Shown in pieces: positions 56,266 to 64,000 of a stretch of DNA of 64,000 nt (position 1 is its first letter; every line of letters begins with the position of its first letter). The notes beneath the pieces were generated by a model, which saw nothing but the letters and a program-made list of their open reading frames with translations, had not been told where the DNA came from and did not search any database. The stretch is from Vibrio taketomensis (GTDB lineage Bacteria; Pseudomonadota; Gammaproteobacteria; Enterobacterales; Vibrionaceae). The position numbers and the translations under genes were made by a program. The stretch is from contig NZ_AP019649.1 in NCBI RefSeq assembly GCF_009938165.1, forward strand, positions 1,550,001 through 1,614,000, given 5' to 3'.

Positions 56266-56901
56266 CTAGACGAGATGATATTGCTCGCTGATATCAAATC
56301 CATCCCCCGTCCCTCGGTGGCTTTCTTTGATTACCCAATTTATCGGGTTTCTTACCCAAGGCTGAGGATCGTTGAAAGAAAATTTGTTCACCACTCTAAC
56401 CGCAACAACATCTAAACCAATCTCTTTACAGGTAGCAACGCAACGTTTGGCATGCCACGCTTGAGCGACAACCACCACCTTACTCCTTTGCATTATCCGC
56501 TTAGCTTTTTTTGCCACATCAGATGTCGTTTGATAAAAGTCATCCTCAATCGCGACGCATGGGCTATTTGAAACATGAGAAGCGACTTCCACTTGTAAAC
56601 ACAAAGGTAACGTGGGAATTGAAACATGAATATTCTCGACCACGTTTGCCAGCAGCTGATTAACCACCTTTCCATCTCCAAATGAAAATGCGATTAGGAA
56701 ATCCGCATGATTCAAATCGCCACTGTCGCCGATAAACAGCGTCTGCGTATTGATATAATCTAGCACTCTCGCTTTACCTGAATCATCTAATACATAGTCA
56801 GAATAGGCGTATTCGTAATTGAGATTTTCTTGCCCGTCAGCGAGGAATTCGAATGGTGACGTATAGCCTAAACCACACGTAAATTTTTGGAAAATATGCA
56901 T
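56266..56901 (-). CDS. DUF218/YdcF-like protein, tentative
   Basis: A 211-residue cytoplasmic protein without a signal peptide. The central beta-alpha pattern with V-V-V-V-A-Q-A-W-H-A-K-R-C and D-V-V-A-V-R-V-V resembles the DUF218/YdcF nucleotide-type fold, but the match is weak. Its ATG lacks a clear ribosome site. Nothing ties it to its neighbours. It could equally be an unrelated Rossmann-like protein. Confidence 0.5.
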   Translation of the reverse strand: MHIFQKFTCGLGYTSPFEFLADGQENLNYEYAYSDYVLDDSGKARVLDYINTQTLFIGDSGDLNHADFLIAFSFGDGKVVNQLLANVVENIHVSIPTLPLCLQVEVASHVSNSPCVAIEDDFYQTTSDVAKKAKRIMQRSKVVVVAQAWHAKRCVATCKEIGLDVVAVRVVNKFSFNDPQPWVRNPINWVIKESHRGTGDGFDISEQYHLV

Positions 56902-57070
56902 CTTAAATCCACTGAGTGTACTATTTACAATAATAGCAATTACTTGGGATACCGATACTCAAATCAAACTTTCGGCGATAAACTCACTGCTTAAACCGCT
57001 TAAATTAGCAAAAGGTAAATCTTGTATTATCATTACCTTAGACTAAATCATGTTTGGATACGTTGCCTGA

Positions 57071-58503
57071 ATGGACCGCCCTCACCGCCTTTTTATGATG
57101 ATCTTTGCTTGCATAGGCATCGCTGGCTATGTGAGTGCAAATGCGGATGAAAGTCATCCAGAGCAACCTGAAGCCGTGAGTTTTATGGACAGCGTGGAAT
57201 TTCAACCCCGCAAAACAAACCCAAAACCGAAACACAATATTATCGCCGTGCGATTGCGCCTGCTATTCCGAGAGAGTCCGAAGTCACGCCCACTAATTCG
57301 ATTATTGACGCGTTCACAAAAGCTGAATTTATATATCCATTAACTCGCAACGAATTGCTGTTGGCAAAAAAAGCGCAATTCTATTTTGAACGTAATTACC
57401 GTGAACGCACTGGGTTTTGGGATTCGGTACAGGGTTACCCGCATACCACGATGTGGGATATTGCCAGTGGCATTGCGGCCACACTCGCCCTAGAGGGGCT
57501 TGAGCTAACAGAACGCGAAGAGACTAAGCGCAATTTAGCCCGCACGCTGAAAAGCTTAAACGCGTTACCTTTGTATAGGAATACCCTGCCCAATAGAGAG
57601 TACAGCACCAAGACAGCGCTGCCCTCCGGCCGTTTAAGTGACACGATAACCAATGGCAATGGCTGGTCAGCACTCGATATTGGCCGCTTGCTTATCTGGC
57701 TGAAAATTCTCACCCAGCAACATCCCGAATTTATACCTGACGTTGAGCAACTCACGAATAAATGGCAATTGGATAAAGCGGTTCATAACGGCACGCTATA
57801 TGGAACTAATTACTACAAAGGAAAAGAGTATTACCGTCAGGAAGGTCGCAATGGCTATCTACAATATGCCTCTCGCGGATTTGAAATGTTTGACTATCGG
57901 TTACCTCATCCGAATTTAGAACAATACCTATTGAATGTAGAAATTTCAGGTACCTCAATATCGACTGATACGAGAAACGTTCCGTTTCTTACCAGTGATC
58001 CTTATGTCCTCGCTAGTATTGAGTTTGGACGCGATGACGCGTGGAATCAGGTCGATAACTTTTATGACTTACATCGCTCTCATTCCGAGAAAAATGGCAA
58101 ACTCTATAGTTATGCAGAAGATGCGATGAATAAAAACCCTTGGTTTGCGTACAACAATCTCTATTATTACGGCAAGCCTTGGACGAGCGTTAGTCCAAGT
58201 GGAAAGACCATCGAAAATCCACAAATTTTTAGTCACAAAGTCGCCTTTGGATATAGTGTTCTATTTGATGATTCTTTCAGCCAACAGCTGTTCGATGCCG
58301 TTTTAGATAACAGCCTTCACTCCCGTAGCATTCCTACCGGCCAATATGAGAATGGCGGAATGAACACGGCATTTAATATCAATACCAACTCATTGATTTT
58401 GGTTGCGTTGTGGTACAAGCAAAATGGTCAAAAGCCTATTTACCAGCCTAAAATCCCAACAAGTAGTCATCCTGTCGTCACTAACCTTGATATAGAGCCT
58501 TGA
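57071..58503 (+). CDS. Fourth DUF3131 protein, secreted, frame broken once
   Basis: About 477 residues when joined. A signal peptide ends in S-A-N-A near residue 25. The DUF3131 domain is clear: R-T-G-F-W-D-S-V-Q-G-Y-P-H-T-T-M-W-D, L-P-N-R-E-Y-S-T-K-T and S-A-L-D-I-G-R-L-L-I. The frame breaks near 57213 where five A were read as four (P-R-K-N-K-P-K-T-E-T-Q-Y-Y is recovered). Unlike the three operon copies it is on the plus strand, 16 kb away, with a simple signal peptide. Confidence 0.78.
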
Positions 58504-58560
58504 GCCACGAACAAGCATTGACTACAATGGCGCACTTTTTACTGACATTAGGTCAAAACA

Positions 58561-58809
58561 ATGAACGATACTACTGCTAAACCAGCACTTCCAGATCATC
58601 TATCAGGCAACCCTCGTAGCCCGTTTTTTGTCGCTGAGTGTTTTGAACACCAAATCGGCATTCGCTTCAACGGTAAAGAGCGTAACGATGTTGAAGAGTA
58701 CTGCGTGAGCGAAGGTTGGATCAAAATTGCTTCACCTAAAGCCCTTGACCGTCGTGGTCAACCGCTTCTAATCACTCTAAAAGGTGAAGTGGAAGCTTAC
58801 TACGTTTAA
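58561..58809 (+). CDS. DUF3297 family protein
   Basis: Conserved small protein of 82 residues, whole-length match in style to DUF3297 (G-K-E-R-N-D-V-E-E-Y-C; G-Q-P-L-L-I-T-L-K-G). Function unknown; these occur widely in gamma-proteobacteria as single genes. A strong terminator follows, so it is a one-gene transcript. Confidence 0.85.
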   Translation: MNDTTAKPALPDHLSGNPRSPFFVAECFEHQIGIRFNGKERNDVEEYCVSEGWIKIASPKALDRRGQPLLITLKGEVEAYYV

Positions 58810-58831
58810 GTAGAAAAAGACGAAATGAATT

Positions 58832-58858
58832 AAGGTCTAGTATTACTAGACCTTTTTT
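58832..58858 (+). terminator. Rho-independent terminator after the DUF3297 gene
   Basis: AAGGTCTAGT-ATT-ACTAGACCTT is a perfect 10-base stem followed by TTTTTT. It also faces the convergent DUF2726 gene. Confidence 0.92.
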
Positions 58859-58899
58859 GTTTGTGTCAGACTGGGGTTGGATAAAAGTACAGAATAGAC

Positions 58900-59556
58900 T
58901 TACGACTCTTCCTCAAACACAACATTATAGTTCTCGGTGTACGTGCAGTGAGGTTGACGGCTACAAGTAAAGAAGCGTCGCCCTTTAAAATCACCGTGAG
59001 CTGCGGTTTTGATTACCATTGGTGTGCCGCAACGTTTACAAAAACGAACTTCACGATCAGGTTCAATCAAATCAATGTGTGCGGCAAGCAAACGGCGTAA
59101 TTTACCTACCTGGTAACTCATCTTGATGTTCCCACCAATCAAAGGAAGACCTGCCGACTTACAGACATGCATTAGTAGTTTTTGGCGCTCAATCTTACCC
59201 TTACTTAATGGTGAACCATCATCCAATTCAATGATGACGCGAGCTTCAAGTGTTCTAGGGTCACACACTACATAATCAAAATAGCTTTTCGCGATACGGT
59301 TACTTGCGATAAACCAACGTTTTTTATCCGTCTCTTTTGGCGTAACAACGCTACTCATCATTACTTTAGACATCACAATACCGTGCTGCCCTACGGCCGT
59401 AGTCAGCGCGTTATAAAAGACCGATTCTTTGCTGTTTAGCAAAGGGCCTTTCTTTTTAAAAGAACTGTCTTTGAGATCTTGCTGCTTTAAATAACGGTGA
59501 TGAATAAAATAGTAAAAAGCAGCAAAGATGATAAGTAAAATGGCAACGTATTCCAT
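58900..59556 (-). CDS. DUF2726 protein with topoisomerase-type zinc finger
   Basis: 218 residues: an N-terminal membrane segment (about 3-20), a DUF2726 domain at about 45-165 with the nuclease-like D-Y-V-V-C-D...I-E-L-D-D block, and a C-terminal four-cysteine finger C-K-R-C...C-S-R-Q-P-H-C of the topoisomerase I type. A DNA-related role is inferred from the finger and nuclease-like core only. Confidence 0.82.
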   Translation of the reverse strand: MEYVAILLIIFAAFYYFIHHRYLKQQDLKDSSFKKKGPLLNSKESVFYNALTTAVGQHGIVMSKVMMSSVVTPKETDKKRWFIASNRIAKSYFDYVVCDPRTLEARVIIELDDGSPLSKGKIERQKLLMHVCKSAGLPLIGGNIKMSYQVGKLRRLLAAHIDLIEPDREVRFCKRCGTPMVIKTAAHGDFKGRRFFTCSRQPHCTYTENYNVVFEEES

Positions 59557-59829
59557 TGCGAATTAACCACCTTCTGGTTTCGAATGTCTCGTTAATATTA
59601 CCTGTAATCAAACGCCCAACAAAGCCCATTTATTTAGGTTAACCTCTTAAAACTCAAAGTTAACAGGCAGCTTGAGTTTGAACATTTCATAAATCCCAAG
59701 AGAAATTGGTGACCAAACAACCAAAGTCATTACAATTTCCTCACTTCTTTACTCATATTCCGCTAATTGTGTGCAAAGAATTCAATTAATTGGTATGGTT
59801 ATCAAAACAATAACAACGTATGACAGCCT

Positions 59830-60564
59830 TTGAACGTCAAAAAGCCAATTATCGAATTTCGCGAGCTCAACAAGTGGTATGGCGATTACCATGCTCTAAA
59901 AAACATTAACCTGAGTGTAGCCTCTGGGGAAATCGTCGTAATTTGTGGCCCTTCCGGCTCAGGCAAATCCACTTTAATTCGCTGTATCAATCACCTCGAG
60001 GATTTCCATCAAGGTGACTTAACTGTATTTGAACAACCTGTTGGAAGTAAACAAATCAAGCCCGGTAAAGTCGGCATGGTTTTTCAACATTTTCATCTTT
60101 TTCCACATCTCACCGTATTAGAAAACCTAACGCTATCCCCTATTCGCACGCTAAAGCTTTCCAAACAAGAAGCTGAACAGCGTGCGATGAGCTATCTCGA
60201 ACGCGTTAATATCGCTGAACAAGCCCATAAATATCCGATTCAGCTTTCAGGAGGGCAACAACAGCGTGTGGCTATCGCCCGTTCACTTTGCATGGAGCCC
60301 GATATTCTTCTGTTTGATGAACCGACATCCGCGCTTGATCCTGAGATGATCAACGAGGTTCTCGATGTCATGGTTGAATTAGCGCAATCCGGTATGACCA
60401 TGGTGTGTGTGACTCATGAAATGGGGTTCGCAAAAAAGGTGGCCAATCGCGTCGTCTTTATGGATGAAGGAGAAATCGTAGAGATTGATGAACCAAATCG
60501 TCTATTTAACGAACCACAGCACCAACGAACTCGTTCATTCCTCAATCAGATACTGAGTTACTGA
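59830..60564 (+). CDS. Polar amino-acid ABC transporter ATPase
   Basis: Cytoplasmic ATPase of 244 residues of the GlnQ/HisP family. Walker [10 protein letters not shown], signature L-S-G-G-Q-Q-Q-R-V and Walker [12 protein letters not shown] are intact. The only start in frame is a TTG at 59830 with no clear ribosome site. An ATG ten bases earlier (59820) would read M-T-A-F-E-R-Q and join this frame if one A in the run at 59838-59842 were extra. It is first of a four-gene transporter operon, overlapping the next gene by one base. Confidence 0.88.
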   Translation: MNVKKPIIEFRELNKWYGDYHALKNINLSVASGEIVVICGPSGSGKSTLIRCINHLEDFHQGDLTVFEQPVGSKQIKPGKVGMVFQHFHLFPHLTVLENLTLSPIRTLKLSKQEAEQRAMSYLERVNIAEQAHKYPIQLSGGQQQRVAIARSLCMEPDILLFDEPTSALDPEMINEVLDVMVELAQSGMTMVCVTHEMGFAKKVANRVVFMDEGEIVEIDEPNRLFNEPQHQRTRSFLNQILSY

Positions 60565-61361
60565 TGATTGTTCGTATAGTAAAACCCGCCCTTCAAGCCA
60601 TATTGCAAATTGCGATAATCATTCTCGCGTTAGTATGGATTCTCGACTCTGGCGCCAAGGCCATGAACTATCAATGGCAATGGGATCGCGTTCCAGACTA
60701 CATCGCTTTCTATGAAGATGGCGAGTGGTGGCCAGCCGAACTTATCGAAGGTTTACTGGTTACGATACAAATCTCTGCCTTAAGTTTGGTCTTTACGCTG
60801 ATATTTGGCTTGGTCACAGCACTCCTTCGTATGAGCCAATCAAGCGTGGGGCGATTTCTTGCCACCAGCTATGTTGAGATTATCCGTAATACCCCACTAC
60901 TGGTACAAATCTACTTACTCTATTTTGTCTTCGGCCCAATTTTAGGACTTGATAGATTTAGCACTGCTGTGCTGGCTTTATCTCTCTTTCAAGGCGCCTA
61001 TACCGCCGAAATCTTGCGTGGCGGATTACAAAGTATTTCTCGAGGACAATTTGAAGCAGCGAAAACATTAGGGCTGTCACCATGGTACACCTACAAAGAT
61101 GTGATTCTGCCGCAAGTGATTCAGCGAACCTTACCACCTCTCACTAACGAGGTTGTTTCGCTCATCAAAAACTCCTCAATCGTCAGCGTTATGGCGATTT
61201 TTGACCTCACAACAGAGGCACGCAATATAGTTTCCGAAACGGCGATGCCATTTGAAATTTGGTTTACTGTTGCGGCAATTTATCTTGCACTTACCCTTTC
61301 ACTTTCTGCTCTTTCAGCATGGTTAGAGCATAAACTTGGAGCCAGTTGGCGCAAATTATAA
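60564..61361 (+). CDS. Polar amino-acid ABC transporter permease 1
   Basis: Inner-membrane permease of 265 residues of the HisM/GlnP type, with about five hydrophobic segments and the EAA loop E-A-A-K-T-L-G-L-S that contacts the ATPase. It starts in the ATPase stop codon (TGATG). Substrate cannot be told; the set would fit glutamate, glutamine or a similar amino acid. Confidence 0.87.
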   Translation: MIVRIVKPALQAILQIAIIILALVWILDSGAKAMNYQWQWDRVPDYIAFYEDGEWWPAELIEGLLVTIQISALSLVFTLIFGLVTALLRMSQSSVGRFLATSYVEIIRNTPLLVQIYLLYFVFGPILGLDRFSTAVLALSLFQGAYTAEILRGGLQSISRGQFEAAKTLGLSPWYTYKDVILPQVIQRTLPPLTNEVVSLIKNSSIVSVMAIFDLTTEARNIVSETAMPFEIWFTVAAIYLALTLSLSALSAWLEHKLGASWRKL

Positions 61362-61370
61362 GGAGATAAC

Positions 61371-62192
61371 ATGAAGTTATTCAAAGCGACCATCACTGCA
61401 CTACTAGGACTTGCGCTTGCACTGCCTGCGATGGCAAATACAGAGTCTAGTGATACGCCAAATCTAGATAAAATTAACGAGCGCGGCACACTGCGTGTCG
61501 GTATGTCGACCTTTGTTCCGTGGGCAATGAGAGACAAACAAGGTGAATTAATTGGTTTTGAAGTCGACGTAGCAAAACAACTTGCCGCCGATTCCGGTTG
61601 GAAAGTCGAATTTGTTCCAACCGCTTGGGATGGCATTATTCCCGCTCTACTAGCGAAGAAATTTGATGTCATCATTGGCGGTATGTCAGTCACGCCAGAG
61701 CGTTCAAAAAGCGTCCTTTTCTCTGCGCCTTATTCGCATTCAGGCGTTCAAGTAGCTGCAAACAAAGAGCTTGCTGAGGGCTTTAGTGAATTCTCAGACT
61801 TTAACTCTCGTCGTATCAAAATTGCCGCTCGCCGAGGCGCATTTACAGTGCAAATTGCGCGTGAAACCTTTCCAAAAGCTAAGATTCTTCAATTTGATGA
61901 CGAATCACAAGCGTTCCAAGAAGTGCTAAATGGCAATGCGCACGCCGTTGTTGCATCGAGCCCAAAACCTGAGCATGAAACCATCAAACATGCAGATAAA
62001 CTGTTTCTACCATTTAGTGAACGTTTATCACAAGGGAATGAAGCCTTTGCCGTACGTCTAGATGAAGCCGATAAAAAAGCGTTCTTTGATCAATGGATCG
62101 AGAAACGCACTCAAGATGGTTGGTTAAAAGAGCGCTATGAATATTGGTTCTCAACCCTTGATTGGCAAGACCAAGTCGCACAAGGTCAATAG
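61371..62192 (+). CDS. Polar amino-acid ABC transporter binding protein
   Basis: Periplasmic solute-binding protein of 273 residues, family 3. The signal peptide ends in A-M-A near residue 22. Family marks are G-T-L-R-V-G-M-S, E-V-D-V-A-K-Q-L-A and the D-V-I-I-G-G-M-S-V-T-P-E-R block. AAGGAG precedes the ATG. It lies between the two permease genes. Confidence 0.89.
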   Translation: MKLFKATITALLGLALALPAMANTESSDTPNLDKINERGTLRVGMSTFVPWAMRDKQGELIGFEVDVAKQLAADSGWKVEFVPTAWDGIIPALLAKKFDVIIGGMSVTPERSKSVLFSAPYSHSGVQVAANKELAEGFSEFSDFNSRRIKIAARRGAFTVQIARETFPKAKILQFDDESQAFQEVLNGNAHAVVASSPKPEHETIKHADKLFLPFSERLSQGNEAFAVRLDEADKKAFFDQWIEKRTQDGWLKERYEYWFSTLDWQDQVAQGQ

Positions 62193-62225
62193 CGGCAAAT
62201 AGATAGCAATAAATAGGAATTATCA

Positions 62226-63125
62226 GTGATTAAGCACTCTTCCACGCCAATGATGCCACAAAACCGTATGGCAAAACGTATCAAACCACTAGACATCATC
62301 TTACTGGTCATGTGCGCTATGTTTGCATTGTGGATATACCACCGCTCATCTGAAGGGGTTAACTACATTTGGCATTGGCAAGAGACATTCTCATTACTGT
62401 TTACTCCTCGAGCGGATGGCGGTCTTCCCTACTTTTTCCAAGGGTTGATCGCTACGATTCGATTAAGCATTTGGGGAATCGTGCTTGCACTCGTTGTTGG
62501 TACGTTATTAGGATTGGCGAGATTTTCATCCTCACTATGGTTAAATAAACCAGCCAATGTATTCATTCAACTGGTGCGTAACATTCCCCCATTGGTGTTC
62601 GTGTTCATATTTTATTTCTTCATTTCTAACCAACTGATCCCGCTGCTTGGTTTGAGTGAAGTATTGCGTGACTATTCTGGGCAACCTAATGCGATACAGT
62701 CTTTTCTATTCGGCCCTGCAAACCTGTGGGAAAACCTACTCTCAGGCGTATTGTGTGTAGGTCTACTCTCTTCGGCTTATGTAGCGGAAGTTGTGCGCTC
62801 AGGCCTAAACAGCATCGATGATGGGCAATGGGAAGCGGCAGATTCATTGGGTATGTCGGCTTGGGTCAAATATCGTTACGTTATTGCGCCGCAGGTGCTT
62901 AAGGCCATTACTCCTGCGCTTGCTGGACAAACTATTTCCTTAGTCAAAGACACGTCGATTGTCTCACTTATCTCAATTCAAGAAATGACCTTTGTGGGAA
63001 CGGAAATTGCGAATTCATCTGGGTTTATTTTCGAGGTCTGGCTGATTGTTGGCTTTGCGTACTTGGTGCTTTGCTTTGGACTATCACTGTTTTTCCGCCA
63101 TCTTGAAAAGCGTCATCAACGGTAA
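62226..63125 (+). CDS. Polar amino-acid ABC transporter permease 2
   Basis: Second permease of 299 residues, partner of the 60.6 kb permease, with a long polar N-terminus and the EAA loop E-A-A-D-S-L-G-M-S. The GTG start has AGGA seven bases upstream. A terminator follows. Two different permeases fit the heterodimeric HisQM arrangement. Confidence 0.87.
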   Translation: MIKHSSTPMMPQNRMAKRIKPLDIILLVMCAMFALWIYHRSSEGVNYIWHWQETFSLLFTPRADGGLPYFFQGLIATIRLSIWGIVLALVVGTLLGLARFSSSLWLNKPANVFIQLVRNIPPLVFVFIFYFFISNQLIPLLGLSEVLRDYSGQPNAIQSFLFGPANLWENLLSGVLCVGLLSSAYVAEVVRSGLNSIDDGQWEAADSLGMSAWVKYRYVIAPQVLKAITPALAGQTISLVKDTSIVSLISIQEMTFVGTEIANSSGFIFEVWLIVGFAYLVLCFGLSLFFRHLEKRHQR

Positions 63126-63141
63126 AATGATAAGACAAAAA

Positions 63142-63170
63142 AAGGGAGCCGATTGGCTCCCTTCGTTTTA
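63142..63170. terminator. Bidirectional terminator between the amino-acid transporter and the TPR gene
   Basis: AAGGGAGCC-GATT-GGCTCCCTT is a perfect 9-base stem with an A run before and T-rich bases after, 16 bases beyond the permease and ending at the stop of the convergent TPR gene. Confidence 0.9.
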
Positions 63171-64000
63171 ACTGCTTTGTGACTGACTCACTTTGCGTAG
63201 TTGAGACAGATATTTAATCCAGCTTTTTGATTGTGAACTTGGTGTGATATTGTCGGCCTTCTTCGCCTCAATCAATGCTTGTTCATATTGATTAAGTTTG
63301 TAGTAAGCACGAGTTTTCGCGAGTGCGACTTGCTCTTTTCGTCCTTCCACTTTATCCAACACAGCCAATGCTTGCTGATAATACCCTTCCTGCACCATCA
63401 ACTGCGCAACGTTCCAATGGTATTTACCATCAAATTGCGCCGCTTTTTGCCACTGTTTTAGCGCTTTATCCCATTCACGGGCATGCTGCCAGTAACTCGC
63501 TTGCGTCACAATCAAATCAAGGTCGCTATTCGCTCCTTCAAGTTGACTGATTTCAATCGCCGCTCGCTCAGGAATGCGTTGCTGAGCATACAATTGCGCC
63601 AATAACTTACGATCTTGCTGTGATAACTCGACACCTTGCTGCTTAGCAATCGCTAAACTGCTCAATGCGCCTTTGTTGTCATTCACTTGCATTTGCAAGC
63701 CAACGAGTTGCCGCCACCAGTTCACTTTATCCGGTTGCAGTACAATCAGTTTTTCGATTGTCGGGATAGCATCTTTGTAGAGTTTCAGTTGCAGTTGAGC
63801 GCCCAATTTAAGCGACAGAGGTTGAAGCTCATCCTTGGTTTGTAAATAGCGATAGTTATCAACTGCAGGGATCACCGGTTTCCACTCACTCAGCTGGTAA
63901 TGTGCTTGTGCAACTCTCAGCCACAACTCGTCTGTTTTTTGCGTTTCCGGCACTTGTTTCAACAACTGATAATAATGTTGTAGCGCTTGTTTGTACTGTT
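63168..64000 (-). CDS. TPR protein, C-terminal part, cut by the right window edge
   Basis: The frame is open to base 64000 and reads Q-Y-K-Q-A-L-Q-H-Y-Y-Q-L-L-K-Q-V at the edge, so the start lies outside. The visible 277 residues are tandem tetratricopeptide repeats with alternating A, L, Y and G positions. In Vibrio a TPR protein gene closes the TonB2 (ttpC-exbB-exbD-tonB) operon, which would lie beyond the edge; that is a guess from context only. Confidence 0.75.
   Translation of the reverse strand, partial: QYKQALQHYYQLLKQVPETQKTDELWLRVAQAHYQLSEWKPVIPAVDNYRYLQTKDELQPLSLKLGAQLQLKLYKDAIPTIEKLIVLQPDKVNWWRQLVGLQMQVNDNKGALSSLAIAKQQGVELSQQDRKLLAQLYAQQRIPERAAIEISQLEGANSDLDLIVTQASYWQHAREWDKALKQWQKAAQFDGKYHWNVAQLMVQEGYYQQALAVLDKVEGRKEQVALAKTRAYYKLNQYEQALIEAKKADNITPSSQSKSWIKYLSQLRKVSQSQSS

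Overview
The window is a stretch of a Vibrio chromosome. The evidence is a SiaPQM-type sialic-acid TRAP transporter with a nanA/nanE/nanK/nagA cluster, an almost complete syp-type exopolysaccharide locus in the gene order known from Vibrio fischeri, and moderate GC with ordinary gamma-proteobacterial codon use. I cannot name the species. No tRNA, rRNA, CRISPR array, insertion sequence or integrase was seen.

Layout. (1) 1-7,037: sialic acid uptake and catabolism: start of nanR, nanA, siaM, siaQ and siaP on the minus strand, diverging from nanE-nanK-nagA across a control region with a paired inverted repeat. (2) 7,208-26,254: a syp-like exopolysaccharide locus, sypA-B-C-D, a stand-alone Hpt gene, then sypG to sypR, all on the plus strand. 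Four sigma-54-like promoters stand upstream of sypA, sypI, sypM and sypP, each with an upstream TTCTCA-N3-T box that is the likely SypG enhancer. sypE and sypF are absent. (3) 26,268-33,289: TonB-dependent receptor, M16 lipoprotein protease and YddA-type ABC exporter-fold transporter, which together look like a protease-associated import system (Fus/YddAB-PqqL type). (4) 33,555-45,869: a long minus-strand operon with a partner-switch module (REC-PP2C phosphatase, STAS protein, anti-sigma-type kinase), a sugar-nucleotide pyrophosphorylase, a cellulose-synthase-like GT2, three DUF3131 proteins, a Q-rich secreted protein, a lichenase-like GH16 enzyme and a further GT2. This looks like a second polysaccharide locus that I do not recognise as a named system. 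(5) 46,102-58,503: a duplicated beta-rich outer-membrane-type protein, a giant RTX calcium-binding repeat protein, an ankyrin protein, a zinc-ribbon membrane protein, type I secretion HlyD and ABC genes, a DUF218-like protein and a fourth DUF3131 protein. (6) 58,561-64,000: ordinary genes: DUF3297, DUF2726, a polar amino-acid ABC transporter and the end of a TPR protein gene.

How it fits together. Regions 2, 4 and 5 read as a biofilm-matrix super-region: two polysaccharides, enzymes to trim them, and a secreted calcium-binding matrix or adhesin protein with its secretion pump. Serine-phosphorylation partner switching (two STAS proteins, one PP2C phosphatase, one kinase) and a sigma-54 activator are the visible control layers.

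Caution. At least nine genes are split by frame changes, nearly always a single missing base in a short homopolymer (for example A5 read as A4 or G5 as G4), and the protein family reads through when one base is restored. I treat these as probable sequencing or assembly errors and annotate each as one gene, but true inactivation cannot be excluded from the sequence alone.
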